Notes under the pieces: model-generated
What the model was told of the DNA's origin: nothing
Database searches by the model: none
The model's input: the letters and a program-made list of their open reading frames with translations, nothing else
From: Sisyra terminalis
Taxonomy: Eukaryota; Arthropoda; Insecta; Neuroptera; Sisyridae
Direction: 5' to 3'
Assembly: GCA_958496175.1 (NCBI GenBank)
Contig: OY292274.1
Location: 26,823,482 to 26,887,481 of the forward strand
Length of the DNA stretch: 64,000 bases
Part shown: piece by piece, positions 25,801 to 39,200 of the stretch
Numbering within the stretch: the first letter of the stretch is position 1
Layout of the letters: every line of letters starts with the position of its first letter
Translations under genes and position numbers: made by a program

Positions 25801-28800
25801 CATATACTAGTTGAAGGATAAATATATGTCATGTTTTCAGTAAACGTTTTCCTCAGTAAGCTTTGTTTAAAATCTGTACTCACAAAATTCCATCGATCTT
25901 GCCTATAGACTAGTCCATGTTCTTTCGCCTGAAACCATATTGTTACAAATAGGGTTACTTGTAAATTGTACAAATTTTATTTTAAAAACAATTACGTATT
26001 CATATAAATTCTTTAAAGCGTCAGTAGGAGCTATTATAGCCCAATAAGATGGGGGAGGATTCATATTCTTTAGACCTGCTGTAGATTTAGCATCTAAACC
26101 GTCAACAACCATAATTCTCAAATTAGAATAGTCGATAAAGTAAAATAAAACTTGATCAACGCCTGAAAATAATAAAATTCAATTAGTATGTAATAGAGAA
26201 AGAATTTATCGGGAAAAAATCACTAAAAATTTAAAATATAATACACAGACACGAATACAGAGGGGGAGGTACGGTATGCAATTGTCTCTTCCTCCATGAC
26301 CCAGAATCAAAGCACTTCAAAGAAAAAAAACTAAATCAAAAGTAAATAGTAGATTATTTAACATATATTTTATGCAAGTTCAATTTAATGAATGGATACA
26401 ATGTTCAATTTGGGTATATGAGGGCAAATACTATTATTGTCATTAATATTAAGTAAAATTAGTTTATTGTGCATTATGAGATATGGTTTTTAAAATCAAT
26501 CTGTGCGATTTAAGATACCAGTCGTTCAAACCTTACTTTTGTTTTCCTTTTGAAAAAGTTTGTAAAACTATAAAAACAGCTTTAAAAATATATGTTGTAT
26601 AAAATATATTTGATTCTTAGACAGGCTTACCGAAATTTTAAACTATGTATAATTTTTTAAGTGATACGATTTTGCCTTTTTTCTCCAGAGATAGTTGAAA
26701 AATGTATTTTAATAGAAATTGCCAATAGTTTTTTATATTTTCTATTTCAAATAAAAAATACAAAACAATTTTTCATTTATATTTAAAATACTAAATGCAA
26801 AATACGTACTTTCAAAATACTTTCTAAATCTTTATCTTATTAGGTTTTTATTTAAATAAAGGATTAATTATTGTTATTATTATTGTTAATCTTTCTTCCA
26901 GCATTATTTTGTATATCTTTAAAACAATACTTTAATATCATTTAGGCGGGAAAACCACAGATGTAACTATCCATACTATACTAGCTGTGTATATTCTTTC
27001 TTACACGTTCGTTACACGTGGCGTACGCTTACGTGTTTACGTGGCGTAAACTATTTTCTTTTTTTGGTTTTAGTGGTCTAAAAACAGAACAGTTTACTTC
27101 ATTTAGGTCAGTATTGTCTTTGGTTCCATCGTGAATAAAAAAAAATAAAAGTCTATTCTTCGCCACATTAGTTTACAGTTGACAAATTTTATCAAGCCTA
27201 CTGGTGGCCGAGTGGTCAAGGTGAGCGCTCCAAAACTGGTAAATTTTGGGTTCGATCCTTGTAGCGAGCAAATTATCGATATTTCTCGATTACGGATTTG
27301 ATAAACCCTAGAGTCCCTAAAGACCTTACTAGTTGTAAAGCGATGGTACATAAGAATTAAAAAAAATATCAAAATGTAATTTGAATTTTGCAAATAAAAA
27401 ACATGGCCTAAAAGATATTTCAAATAAAATATAAATTACTTTTCTAAAAAAAGTATTTAAATACAAAATGGAAATAGGTATTTTGTATTTTGCATTTCAA
27501 GTATTACTACTTTGAAAATATCTTATCTCTGTCTTTCTCTTATATAAGCTGAATGTGAATACAATAATTTCAGGCAGAAAATAAGTGCATAGACTCATAA
27601 GCTAAGCTTTAATAATAAAACCATAAAAACCACAGAAAATAGTATTGTAATGAAATCAATACAGCGTAAACGTGTTAAAACATTTTCGTGTATTTATTTA
27701 GTCAAAACCAACAATGAAATAAAAGGTATAAACTAAATAATATCTTATCAAAAACAAAGAGATTATACTATTGAACTTAATGTTCACAAAAATGAAATGA
27801 AAAGAACAAATATTAAATGACACAAAATATAACGTAGTAGTATATAACGTAGTTATGCTAATTTGATGGACGTCAATTTCTTATACAGAAAAATTAGCCT
27901 ATCTACGGATGGCTAAAATATTAAGTTCAATTTCGAATTTAATACAAATTCAAATTTGAATCTCTTATCGAGCAAATTTTTAATATTTCTCAATTTACGG
28001 ATTTTTGTTAACCCTAGAGACTATGTTAGAGTCACCAAAGACCTTAATACCTTGCCATATTTCTTGTGATAGATTCATAATTTTAAAGAATGATGTAAGT
28101 TATTTCCTGTTTCTTCAAATATAAGATTCAGACTTTTATTAATTTTACGGCGATAAAACTCAACAGATTTTATTTCGAGAGACTCATTTTTTAGCGAGAA
28201 AACCCAAAGGCAATAAATTATTCACTATTCACCCAAATCTACTTTATCCTCCATCTCTCTCTAAAACCACAATAAAAAAACAATGAGTGTAATGAGTATA
28301 AACTTATAAACGACGCTTTTAAAGACAAAATTTAGAATTAACTAAAATAAGATTGTATTAATGTGAATCTAAATCCAAAAATTTGGTTAGGAAATTTAGT
28401 TTTTCCACTACGTCTTATTTTCAAGGTAAGATTTGTATTGAAATATTCCCGAATTTTAAGGTAGATCTTATTTTTGAGGTATGCCATATATTCGTGAAAA
28501 CACGGTGGTTCTTGTAGAGGTATTAAACTTTGTACTTGTTTATCGACGAAGCCGACGACCCTAAAGATTGTCACTTGACAAGTAATTCTTTTTGCCTTTG
28601 GATACACTTTTGGCTGGATTTCTATTGTTTTAATTATTCTAGAATTTTCATTTCCTTAAGTTCAATTAAAACATGTGCGCTAGTGTCATTTAATAACGAT
28701 TACTTAAGTAAAAACAATAGAAAAATATCAACGTAAGTATGAGTTCACAATTTAATATGCAAAATATTCGAGATATATAGTAAGTAAAAATCACGGTTTC

Positions 28801-29583
28801 TCTACCTGAAATGTTGCAAATTAAAATATTTCGAGTAGGTATAGGAGTACGTATTATTTTGTTGGTTCAAATTCCTTTTAAGCCATAGGTCCCTATTGCC
28901 TCGATATTGCCAAATGTTAATTTTTTTTAAACGGGATCAGTGTCTTACTGCCTAGTGTATTCTATGTTTTTGTTTTAGAAAAAAATTATAAAAATTTACA
29001 ATTATTTATAAATACTGTTTCTATAGTACCTTTTTCATCTTCTGCTATTATTGCACAATCCGTCGCATTACGTTGTTCAAGATATTTATCCAAAGCTTCG
29101 ACGAATGGAGCAGTTGATATATCTATTCGTAAATATGGAATTTTCTTACTTTTTGCCATGCTAAAGATTAGATCAAATCCACTAATTGATATATCCAAAA
29201 TAATACTGACACCCGCTGAGTTGATGGAACTGCAAACTATTTAAATATTGTATAAATTTATTATTCTTGCTCCTTATCATGAAAGTCAATTGTTATACAT
29301 TCGTCCAATATCTCATTTTCTTTTGTTCGATCAAGTACAATTACTGTTTTAGTGATTTTCATATTTTTATTGATTTCTTCAATATCATGAAAAATGTCGG
29401 TAGCCCACTCAGAAACCATTGTATAGTACTCTTCCAGGATGAAAACTAAAATATATTTTATTAAAAAATATTGCATTATTGTTGTACCTAGTACGGGTTA
29501 TGATTACCAATATTGTATTCCATTGTTGTCTGAGTTTTTCCACCAGTAGTTAAAATAATTAGAACAAAAATTTGTAGAAACAT
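22819..29583 (-). CDS. Ir93a: Ionotropic receptor of IR93a type, copy 1 (canonical-looking)
   Basis: Thirteen exons read on the minus strand: 29583-29508, 29445-29299, 29236-29030, 26162-25996, 25928-25386, 25330-25109, 25050-24951, 24892-24715, 24651-24468, 24114-23993, 23934-23787, 23416-23247 and 23188-22819. They join in phase to 877 aa. Residues 1-17 or so are a signal peptide, and the amino-terminal domain runs to about 380. S1 of the ligand-binding domain follows (GTVEAVPW, WTGYCIDLI, AALTMTADREEVIDF). The first membrane segment is near 500-525. The pore/second membrane region is LTSFTPQGGGEAP to TFTANLAAFLTVERM, about 555-607. S2 includes IWDYPIKEQYGHILLAI and FAEQPYAVAVQQGSH, and the last helix is GGVFIATLFGLALAMITL, about 796-818. 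These motifs match IR93a rather than IR25a or IR8a. IR93a is a dendritic co-receptor that in Drosophila works with IR25a in temperature and humidity sensing. Confidence 0.88.
27199..27368 (+). repeat. tRNA-derived SINE, copy S1
   Basis: Starts TACTGGTGGCCGAGTGGTC, containing an A-box (TGGCCGAGTGG, 27205-27215), with a B-box (GGTTCGATCC) at 27249-27258. A non-tRNA body follows (TCTCGATTACGGATTT, CCCTAGAG, CTAAAGACCTTA, GTAAAGCGATGGTA) and the tail is A-rich. Box sequences resemble leucine or serine tRNA. It lies in intron 3 of IR93a copy 1, opposite to gene direction. Confidence 0.8.
27962..28095 (+). repeat. SINE tail fragment, copy S4
   Basis: Shares the body of the S1 family (GAGCAAATTTTTAATATTTC, TTACGGATTTTT, ACCCTAGAG, ACCAAAGACCTTA) but lacks the tRNA-like head. 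A truncated copy in the same intron as S1. Confidence 0.6.
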
Positions 29584-30582
29584 TATCCTTAAAAATTACA
29601 AATCGCAAAATAAAAGAAAAAACTATTTGATGGTAATTAGAAGAATGATTTTATTGAATTAAACTTGAAAATTACTCAAACAATTATGAATAATTTCTCC
29701 ACCGTGCTAGCAATATATTAAACGTATGAATACGTTTATCTAATGAAACTACTACCTGTACTATGTAATGAAAACTATATTTGAAGAAATCAATGTAGCT
29801 TTAAAAAATAATTTTATTTGTCACTCATATTTAACTTGAAAATTACTCTTTTTATTAAAATGTCATGCGCTTTTTTAAAAGTAAAGATTGCCCCATTTTA
29901 CTTTGAAATAATTGGGTTATTTAATAATTTGTCAACATAAGTACACTTATTGTTAACATTAGCTTCAATAACTAAAATATTCCGTGAACAAAGAAACGAA
30001 ATACACATTTGTATGGCTGAAGAGGCGCTTATCTTTCTTATTGGTGTATGTAAATAAAATTGAAAAGAAATTGCTATAAGGCTGTCAAGTATTATGGACA
30101 GATTTTAATATTTAACACACTATACTTAGGCAAGGTAGGTAGATAATCAATATTGTGGCAATAAATTCCTATAATCATATTACTTTTTCAATAGATTATA
30201 GCTTTAATAAGCTTTGCCTTGAAATAAATAGGTAAGCTTTTAATGAAAGGGTTGAGATTTATGGTAAACTACGTAATATAAATATGAAAGTTTTTTTAAC
30301 TTCATGTTATGAATTTTTTATTTCTATTTACCAATTTGGAGGAAGCTTTAATAATGTCGATATACAAAACGAGATTTTCTTCAGTAATTGTAATTTTTAT
30401 ACATGACCTCTTAAAAACTATAAGGCATGTGCTTATACTTACGCAGTTGTAAAATTTAAAAGCTTTTGGAGAAGTTAAAGAAAGGTTAAATATCCTTTTA
30501 AATAAATATGTATATTGTACAATGTACATAGAATGCAAAAAGTAATAGATTATTAGTTTTTAACGTTTATCACTAACCATAC

Positions 30583-31967
30583 CATGAATTGGTTACTACT
30601 TAAAAGTAACCAATCAGATAGGATAGGTGCTTTATAAACTACATTTCATTATTGCTTAATACCTTATTATTATTTTAATTTAAACTAATTAAAACTGCGT
30701 TAAGTTAAAAGGAAAAATACTTTTATTTTATAATTTTATCTCGTACTTATAAGTTATAACGTTTTTATTGATAAAAGTCATCAGTACATACGAAGAGCCA
30801 AGCCCCTAAGTCTTAATTCTACAAACTTCTATAAACGTTTGGAAGAGTTATGCCATGACACACCATTTAATACTAGTAACTTAATTATTGTTTATGCATA
30901 CATACATCTACATCTTTTTAAATTAAACGTGTAATTATTGCATGTGTATTTATATTTTGGTTTCTGGGAACGGCTGTAACGGTTTGGATGAAACTGTAAT
31001 TTAATATTGCTCATAATTTTATTGCTAAAAAGCCATCAAACCGTTTTAAGAGTCAAGCCCCTAATTTTTAATACTACTCATCCTACATTTTGACCAAAAA
31101 GTATAGCTTGGTTATTTCATAGAAGATTTGTATGATACAATATTCAGGATTACTACTCAATTCGTTCCATTACTTCATGGGATTTGGGAACCATAAATGC
31201 TTCTCCTTAAAATTAGAAGAAAGCTATATACAATTATAAGTACCTACTTGATTTACTAAGCTTCATCTCACCTTATTGTTTTTTTGTTTGTTTTATTTTG
31301 TATTTAATTTTCTAGAAGTTTATGGTTCTAGAAGGGACATGAGTCAGCAGTTCAAACTAATTGTTGTTAATTGTTATATTAGTCTAGATTCACACCAGCA
31401 GTAATAGAAAAAAATTGTACCAAGAGATGACGCAATATTTTTTTCGTTTTTCGTGGAAATTCGTGTTTAAAATTATAAAGTGTGGTAAAATTATAAAGCA
31501 AAATATTATCAGAACCAATATCAAATTTCATCCAAATCGTTTCCAGAAACCAAAGTGTAAGTATCTATCCATGCAAGAATTACTCATTTAATGCAATAAG
31601 ATTCATGTTTGTATGAATAAATAATAATGAAGTCATTAGTATTTAATGGGTTGTGATGCAATACCTCTATGAAACGATCAGGCTATACTTTTTGGTCAAG
31701 ATGCTTGTAGAAGTTTGTAGAATTAGAACTTAAGGGCTTGGCTCTTTATACATTCTGATAATGTTACAGCAATAAAAGTGTTATGAACTTATAAGTACGA
31801 AACAAAATTCTGAAATAAAAATCTCTTAACGTTTTTTACGTAGCACAGTTTTAATTAGTTGTTTCATAGTTAATAAAGTATAAATCAATAAAAAAATGCA
31901 GTAACTATAAAGCATCTATTCTATCAGATTTCTATCATACTATTAAGAAGCAATTAATGATACGGTA
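30583..31967. mobile_element. Large foldback (palindromic) element
   Basis: The left arm (about 30583-31020) and right arm (about 31470-31967) are imperfect inverted copies. Shared words include AATTAAAACTG, CGTACTTATAAGTT, AGAGCCAAGCCC, CTAATTCTACAAACTTCT, GTAATTATTGCATG/GTAATTCTTGCATG and GGTTTCTGG. Inside, about 31040-31135 repeats part of the arm again in direct orientation (CAAGCCCCTAA, TTGACCAAAAAGTATAGC). The structure is a foldback transposable element with a nested partial duplication. No transposase is seen. Confidence 0.7.
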
Positions 31968-32670
31968 ACTCAACTAGAATTTTGATCACAAAATTTTCTT
32001 CATTTCTTTTTCTTTTCATTCATTACTTTTAAAACTTTCTCTGTACATTGTTTAAAAAACATATTTATTTTAAATGTTTTCAAGGATATTAAACTTTTAT
32101 TTAATTTTTCTAAAGCTTTTAAACTTTACATCTGCGTAAGTATACGCACATACAGACTGGTTACATAGTTTAAATAAAAAGAAATCATTCAACGCTTTTT
32201 TCGAAAATTGGTTGTTCTTGTTTCAAAGAACAGATTTATCGTTTATTTTCTTCATTATTTTTTTGGTATCTCCTGGTAATATCTTTTAAAGTGACGGAGT
32301 CTTTGTGAAAATTGTATAGGTAAATTGAAATAATTATTAAAGAAAACAACTTATATCCAGTAAATTTATTGTTTTTATTGAAGTTACACAGAAATGAGGT
32401 TTTAATATTAGCAATCATAAAATTGTTAAACCTAAATCATCAAACTGCAAATGATGTACTGGTGATGGGAAACCCTTTGACATTTAGACGTATTGTGAAT
32501 CAATATTATTAGGTGATAATATTTAAAATCAATCATATAAGAAGTCATTAAATTTTGCATTTCAGTTAAGAGTGTTTTTCGAATTGTTATTACAATATAG
32601 TTAATTTTTTTTCCTGATGCAATAATTTTAATAAGTATATTGTAAATTGAACCCTGACAACTCACACTTA

Positions 32671-33087
32671 GAGTCCGACCAATATTAATGCTCATATTTT
32701 GACCGAAACCAATTGTTTGTCATCTAAAATTTCGACTAAAAGTTTGTAAAATTGACCAATTTTATAAAATATCATGAACCTTATAGTTAACAAGTAGTGC
32801 AAATACTATGGTCACATGATCTGAGAAACAAAATTAAAAACAATTCTACGTAGTTGATCACTGAAGGATTAAAAGTCAAATTCCATTGTAATTAAAAAAG
32901 TTTAAATACAAAACTTAACTTTTAATGTTTGAATCTATTTGCTATTTGCTTTGCAACTAACGATATATGATACAGATGTGTTTGTACACTTATATCTGCT
33001 TGGGATAGTTAATACTTCATACAAAACTTCGGTTTCAGCCAAACCTTTGACTGATTTTTGACCAAAGCTGAAGCTTCGGTCGAACTC
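32671..33087. repeat. Possible MITE with GAGTYCGACC termini
   Basis: GAGTCCGACC at 32671-32680 faces its inverse GGTCGAACTC at 33078-33087. Further in, both ends carry words related to GGTCAAAA and CCGAAAC/CGGTTTC in inverted order. The arms are short and diverged. Confidence 0.35.
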
Positions 33088-33190
33088 TATTAACATAACT
33101 TTAAAAATCACAACATTATATTGGTGTTTGCAAAACTATAAGGTAACACCAAAAAGATTTTTCGCAAATCAAGTGCAGAAAAATTAAACC

Positions 33191-33196
33191 TTTATT
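33191..33196 (-). promoter_or_regulatory. Candidate polyadenylation signal of IR93a copy 2
   Basis: TTTATT on the plus strand gives AATAAA on the gene strand, 13 bases after the stop codon at 33211-33209. The very short spacing would make a minimal 3' untranslated region. Confidence 0.45.
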
Positions 33197-33208
33197 CCCC
33201 ATTCTAAT

Positions 33209-36200
33209 TTATTTCTCTGGTTCCTCTACTTGATCTTTCGTACTTTTTGTGTTCTCTTCATTTTCTATTTTCTTTTTTTCTTTGCGTCGTAAGTATAATA
33301 CTTCGACGCCCAAAGTACACATCGAAACAAAAAGCCCGAAAATTGTCGCAATAAAAACACCACCTAAACTTCTTAATGTTATGCCTTCGTTATCAGCAGA
33401 GTTTGGACACTCTCCTCGTACGGAATAGTTCCAGTATTTGTCCTTTAAATTCTCGAAATAACGATACTTTTGCCATTCTGAAAGACTATAAATTTATTTT
33501 TAAATTATGAATTGCAAATAAATTGATTTATTTACAGTTGACCAATTTCATGTTGAATAGGACTGCCTTGCTTAACTGCAATAGCGTATGGATGTTCACC
33601 AAATGGTTGTCCTATTGTCGTTAGGTTACAATTCTTACTTATTTCATATTCAATTTCTGCAGAATCATGAATTAGAATAAAATCACTATTTTGATGCTCT
33701 AAAACCTATTTTGTTTATAGTACAAAAACAACACGTAAAATATTTATCTATACCTCTTTAAATCCTGCTTTTGAACTGCCAATTGTACCATAATTGTAGA
33801 GACCATCTAGTAATGGATAATACAGTTCTGAAATTGGATAATCCCATACTTGGTATTGATCTTGATCATGATCAAGATTTAAAGCAAGATCTTTCCACAT
33901 GCTAAAATAGTATTAAATTACTGTAAATAAATTACTAAAATAATATAATTTATTCAGGTGTGTTTAACTTATAAAGATCTTCTTCAGCATTTTTCATATT
34001 TTCTATGAACCTATACGTTGATGAACGAGACACAACTGTATAGTTGATAAGTTTTTGCCTTACTAATTGCTCTAGAGATTGTACAGGCGTTTGCATTCTT
34101 TCAACAGTAAGAAAAGCAGCTAAATTAGCAGTAAAAGTGGCCAACATTAGTACCACAAACAACCAATAAGAAGCCACAATTGCACGTCCAGAAAGAGCCT
34201 TGGGAGTTTCCCCTCCACCCTGAGGGGTAAAGGAAGTTAGTGCAAACCAAAAGCTTTCCTTCAGTGTAAAATCCCTAAAAACATATTAAAGGTCACACAA
34301 AATTCAAGGTTAATTAATTATTAGACTGTTTACCTGAAAGGTTGCGTATAAAAACCTTTTCGATTTTTAGCAGAATACGGTGATAATTTTTCTAAAGCCC
34401 AAATTAAAATTGCTGTTACAGAAAGTGCGCCTAATATACTTAGCCATACTTCTAGTCTAAGTACAGTCATGAATTTAAAAATGGAAGTTGTTCTGTACGT
34501 TTTTCGTATAACTAAAACAAATAATTACCATCATCTTAAAGTTAAGATTTTCAAAAATTCCTTTCCAATCTTTGATTTTTTTTTAATTTAAGGTAGAAAA
34601 ATATAATTATCTTCGATAAAAATTTTATGAAAGTAATCTTTTACCTAAAGTATGTCCTGAGAAGCCAATATACGGTGATACAAAATCAACTACTTTTTCA
34701 CGTTCCTCAGAAAAAGAAAGTGCAGCAAAAGCCATATCAATTGTCTAAAAGCGTATTTTTTAAATTAAAGAATAATAAATGGATTACCACCAATGAAAAA
34801 ATACTTCGTCTACTAAATCCCCAATTAAACCATTCCATATTATTCCATTTGTATCAGTTTTCATACTTTCACCATAAGTTCCATACTTGGGAACGACAAT
34901 TTCATAATCAAAATCTAAAGCTTTAGAAATGTCTTTCAGAATTTCAATACAATATCCAGTCCATATTGGTTGTTGATCATCATCCAAAATAAGTTCATCC
35001 GTCTCCTCATCTCGTTTTCTATATGCCCAAGGAACGTACTATAATACTTACAATAAATTAAAAAATCAAAGGTTATTTTACTAGCACCATACTTCAATTG
35101 TTCCAACTTGATAAAATCGTCGAAGTTTCGGTATAACCGCGTGATTATCTACTTGAATGCCATATTTAGTACTCCAGTTTCCATAAACATAAGTTTTGCT
35201 TTTGGAAATATATTTAACAATATTTAAAATTAAATTCAGTTGTAATAACGATGTTTCTTTATCGTAGCTCAAAATATCAGATTTTGTAATATCTGATATG
35301 ACCGTAGACTCTATTGATTCTTTCCAAGATGCATTAAATTGTGATTCAAAATCATTACAGTTCGTTTGTATGAAATTAATTTCAAGTGGTGATTTTTGAA
35401 ATTGTTGGTATATTATTTTTACGATGTATTGCATTGAAACTGTAAGTATGTCATCAGGTAAGTCACTTTTTCCAGAACAGATACAGTCATCTTTATATCC
35501 TTTTATTACGCAACAAATTTTGGAGTGAAGATATAATAAACTCATATCTTCATTTAAATTAAAATCTTCAAATTGTGTGTCTGATTGAAAATCGGTTATC
35601 AGAAAATTCCATTCGTTAAAGTCGTATACAAATCCATTTAATTGAAACTTAAAGTTAAAATTAATCCCATTAATCAAAATGCCTGAATCGCAATTATGGG
35701 TTTGTTCCCCATTTATATGTTTACTATTTAATTTCGACTCGGAAAGTATTCGTCAACTCTACTACTACGTAATAAACCAATTGAAATTCAATAAAACTGT
35801 TCAAGATTATGTTCGTTTGATTCAGACATACCTATGATTATGTCTAGTGACAACTAATATACTACTTTTCTAATAGATATTAAATAGCAAACATATAAAT
35901 AAGAGACAAACCAAACTTAGTTTTATATTTAGCAGAAAGATTAAAAAAAAATATTTTTCAAGTTTTCACTTTGCTGTTGACATCGAATTCCACCCTGTTT
36001 CAAAAAGATATTTAAAAGCACTTGGAAATCTTTACATTTCAAATGCCTCTTATAACTTTAAATGGCTTCAATTTGAACATTAAAATGCGTTTATATGCCT
36101 TTTTGCTACCACTTCAAAATGACAAAAACGCAACCGTAATATGCATTGAACGCTAAGAAAACATGAGATAAGAGATATATATGCTATCTTTTTTATACTC

Positions 36201-39200
36201 TTATCAGGAGTTGTCGATTTGCTTCTGTGAAGGCAAAGCTGGGTTGAGTTATTAATAGCGGAAAAATAAAAAATCAAATAGCATCCTTATTATATATTGA
36301 AAATTCTCTCAGTGTACACGTTCTGTAGCAAAAAATATATAAAATTATGAATTTTTTATTGATTCCGATCCTGTAGTCTATCTTCAATTTTTTGTAGTTC
36401 CAAGAGTTTGAGGATCTTTATATTATTAAATAATTTTTACATTTTTTGCAACGTTTTGCAGTTTATTATTGCTTTTTCGAACGATTATAAATAACAGTAT
36501 AAATGTATAAAGCATAAGTTTTTAACCAAATGTCATTTATATTGATATCGAATTATTTATGTTATTTATAATCGCTTGAAAAAGCAGTAATAAACTGCGA
36601 AACATTGCAAAAAAAACAAAGTATAAATTATTTAAAAACAAAAAAAAAAACTTACAATCCTCGAAACAACAACAGATTGAGTATACAAAATATTTTCAAA
36701 TAATTTAGTTTCAAAGCAAAAATAAGTTATTTGAAGTAAATGAATGACGTTTACCAAAAACTAAATAAATTGATGCTACGAAATTGCAATCGCGACCTGG
36801 AAAGTTTTGAAAGGGACATAACAAAGTCTATTTGAAAAGGAGTCGTGAGATTAGCTGTGTTATTAATCGTGGCAAAATATAAATTTAATTGACATCTATT
36901 TTTAAATCTAAAAAAATAATGAATACACATTCTCAATTCTTTGCTATTTTTAATTTAATAGAATCTTAATTACGATATTATTTAAAAATACAGTTATGAA
37001 TTTGTATTTTGATGTTGAGATAAAATAAAAAATCACTTAAATATACGTTATGAAATAGAAAAGAATATGAGAAAATATATAGAAGTCAATGGTAAAAAAT
37101 ATGCGACTGATGCGTAGCTTTTCGTAGCATGTTTAATCACCTGCCATATTTATGTCTATGTCCTTTTTGTTGCATGTATGTATTATCAGCTTTCATATCA
37201 CTTATTTGTCTATCAATTTTATTTATCTATCAACCAAATTTAAATTTGAATTACTTTGTTTTAACTGGGCTATGTTGCATTGAATGACCCCCCATGCTAG
37301 ATAAGTAAATAGATGGTTTGAAACTAAATGTATTGCTTTACTATTGAATATTTCTTTTAACCCACGGTGGAAATAAAAATCTTAAGTATGGTCCTTCACA
37401 AAATCATATTAGACACCCCTGATTTAGAATGCTCATTACTTACTTTATACTTCACCTAAATCGGGTAAAATGAAGCCCTATTTGTCTAATTTTACGCATT
37501 TAAATAAAAATCAAACATATAAAAAAAGACAGATTGGCCATTGCTGTTGATATATAGAGCTGCGGAAAAAGTATGGTTAGCATAAAACATGTGCATTTTG
37601 TTCATACCTCGGCGATTTTTTAGCAGAAAAGTATAGCGAACATTTTACACAAAGAATTATAAAATTATTTATGCTTACCAATTTAAAGACACTCGATATA
37701 AGTTTAGAATTCATAATTATAGCGAAATTTTGAGTTGAAGGATTTATTTTCATCAAATATTTAAAAAATGTTGGCGTTAAATCAAAAGGTGTAATAAATA
37801 TCAAGTCCATAGTTGAAGACTTTGTAAAATATGATAAGGCCATGTTTATGTCTAAAAATGTAAATTTAAATTAATAAACTTATTACTCAAATTATATTTA
37901 CAAAATTAAAAAATACCAAGTTCTGTAGGTAAAACAAATAAAGCATTGTTTGAGTTCTTGTGTTCTAAATAGTTGTACATTGCTTGAATAAAAAGTAAGT
38001 TTGAAATGTCGATTCGAAAATACAAAATATTATATTTTTTTGCGATATCCTGCAATATTTCCCAACCTGTCATTGTCATATCCAAAAATACTGTAACTCC
38101 CATATTTTCCATTAAACTACAAACTGAAAAAAAAATTTTTTGGCGTCTTACATCCTTGTTAACTATAATTAGTTTGTTCGATTTTTTACAAGAGTATATT
38201 TTTATTAATGTCCATGTCTTTTATACGTAAACATAATTTTCTAACGCTCTGCCAATTTCGAAATTTTTGTCAAACATACCTTCAACGTCTATGGTTTCGA
38301 TATTTTTTTAAAAATAAGAAAATAATAAAGAAGTATGAGTACTTTCCAACGTTTAGTAAACTCCAAAGATATAGGTACATTTTGTAACAGAGGAATTATA
38401 ATATCCCTGTTGGGATGATTGCTATCTAATAGTTGAAATACTAACAATGATTACGTATTATACTCGTAACGATGAGGAAAAATTTAGGTACATAAAATAA
38501 TGTAAATCTAGTCGCCTACAGCCAAACTAACGAAATTATAAAAAAGTGCATCCATCTGGAAAAATACTAATGGAAACGCGATGATTTTTCCAATCGCCAC
38601 ATACGCTTGTAAGCTTGGTCCATAAAAAAAAAAACAACAAGCAAAAGATTGAAGCCTTTGAACTATAGGCATGAACATAAATGCAAACTAATACTAAGAT
38701 CCTTAGGGACAGAGAAAAGAACTAAGCATACATGATAAACTCATAAGTAGAATGAACAAGGCATACTTGCCTTGTACTGGTATTTCGATCATATGGCTTG
38801 GAAAACTGGAAAAAGGAACTACTTACTTATAGTTGAAGGGTAACTGGAAGGCAAATATAGCAGAGGAAAATTCTCCGCACGATGTTTGAGTGTATAAAAG
38901 AGCTAACTGGTCACTTATAGCCTGAAACCGCATATCTAGTACAGAACATTGAAACAGAAAATTATATCACCAAAATCTTTAGGGTGAGAAGAACAGATGA
39001 GAGAGAGTCACAAATATTGAGTGCTTCAAATTAACCTAGCAAAGCCACATTTCAAATAAAATCAAAGAAGCCATTCCTAGACTCATCCAACTATACCCAC
39101 TTATCAACAGAAGGTCTTGTCTAAGTATGGAATGTTCAATGATGAAAAACAAATCAGTTTATAGATCATTTCTCACATATTCGTGCGCAGTCTGGCTTCC

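Larger units (their letters stand above)
26163..29029. other. Long third intron of IR93a copy 1
   Basis: A 2.9-kb intron splitting the amino-terminal domain coding region. It contains a full-looking SINE at 27199-27368, a tail fragment of the same family at about 27962-28095, and a cluster of ACGTG words at about 27004-27052. No other gene was recognised in it. Confidence 0.6.
29584..33208. other. Spacer between IR93a copies 1 and 2
   Basis: Contains the large palindromic element at about 30583-31967 and a possible short inverted-repeat element at 32671-33087. No coding region was recognised. The promoter of copy 1 should lie just right of 29583. Confidence 0.55.

Noticed and set aside
38130..38300. 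A decayed exon 2 of IR93a copy 2 (an INKN-like word in broken frames)
   Set aside because: A proper signal-peptide exon and exon 2 with correct phase were found further right at 42585-42507 and 42451-42305.
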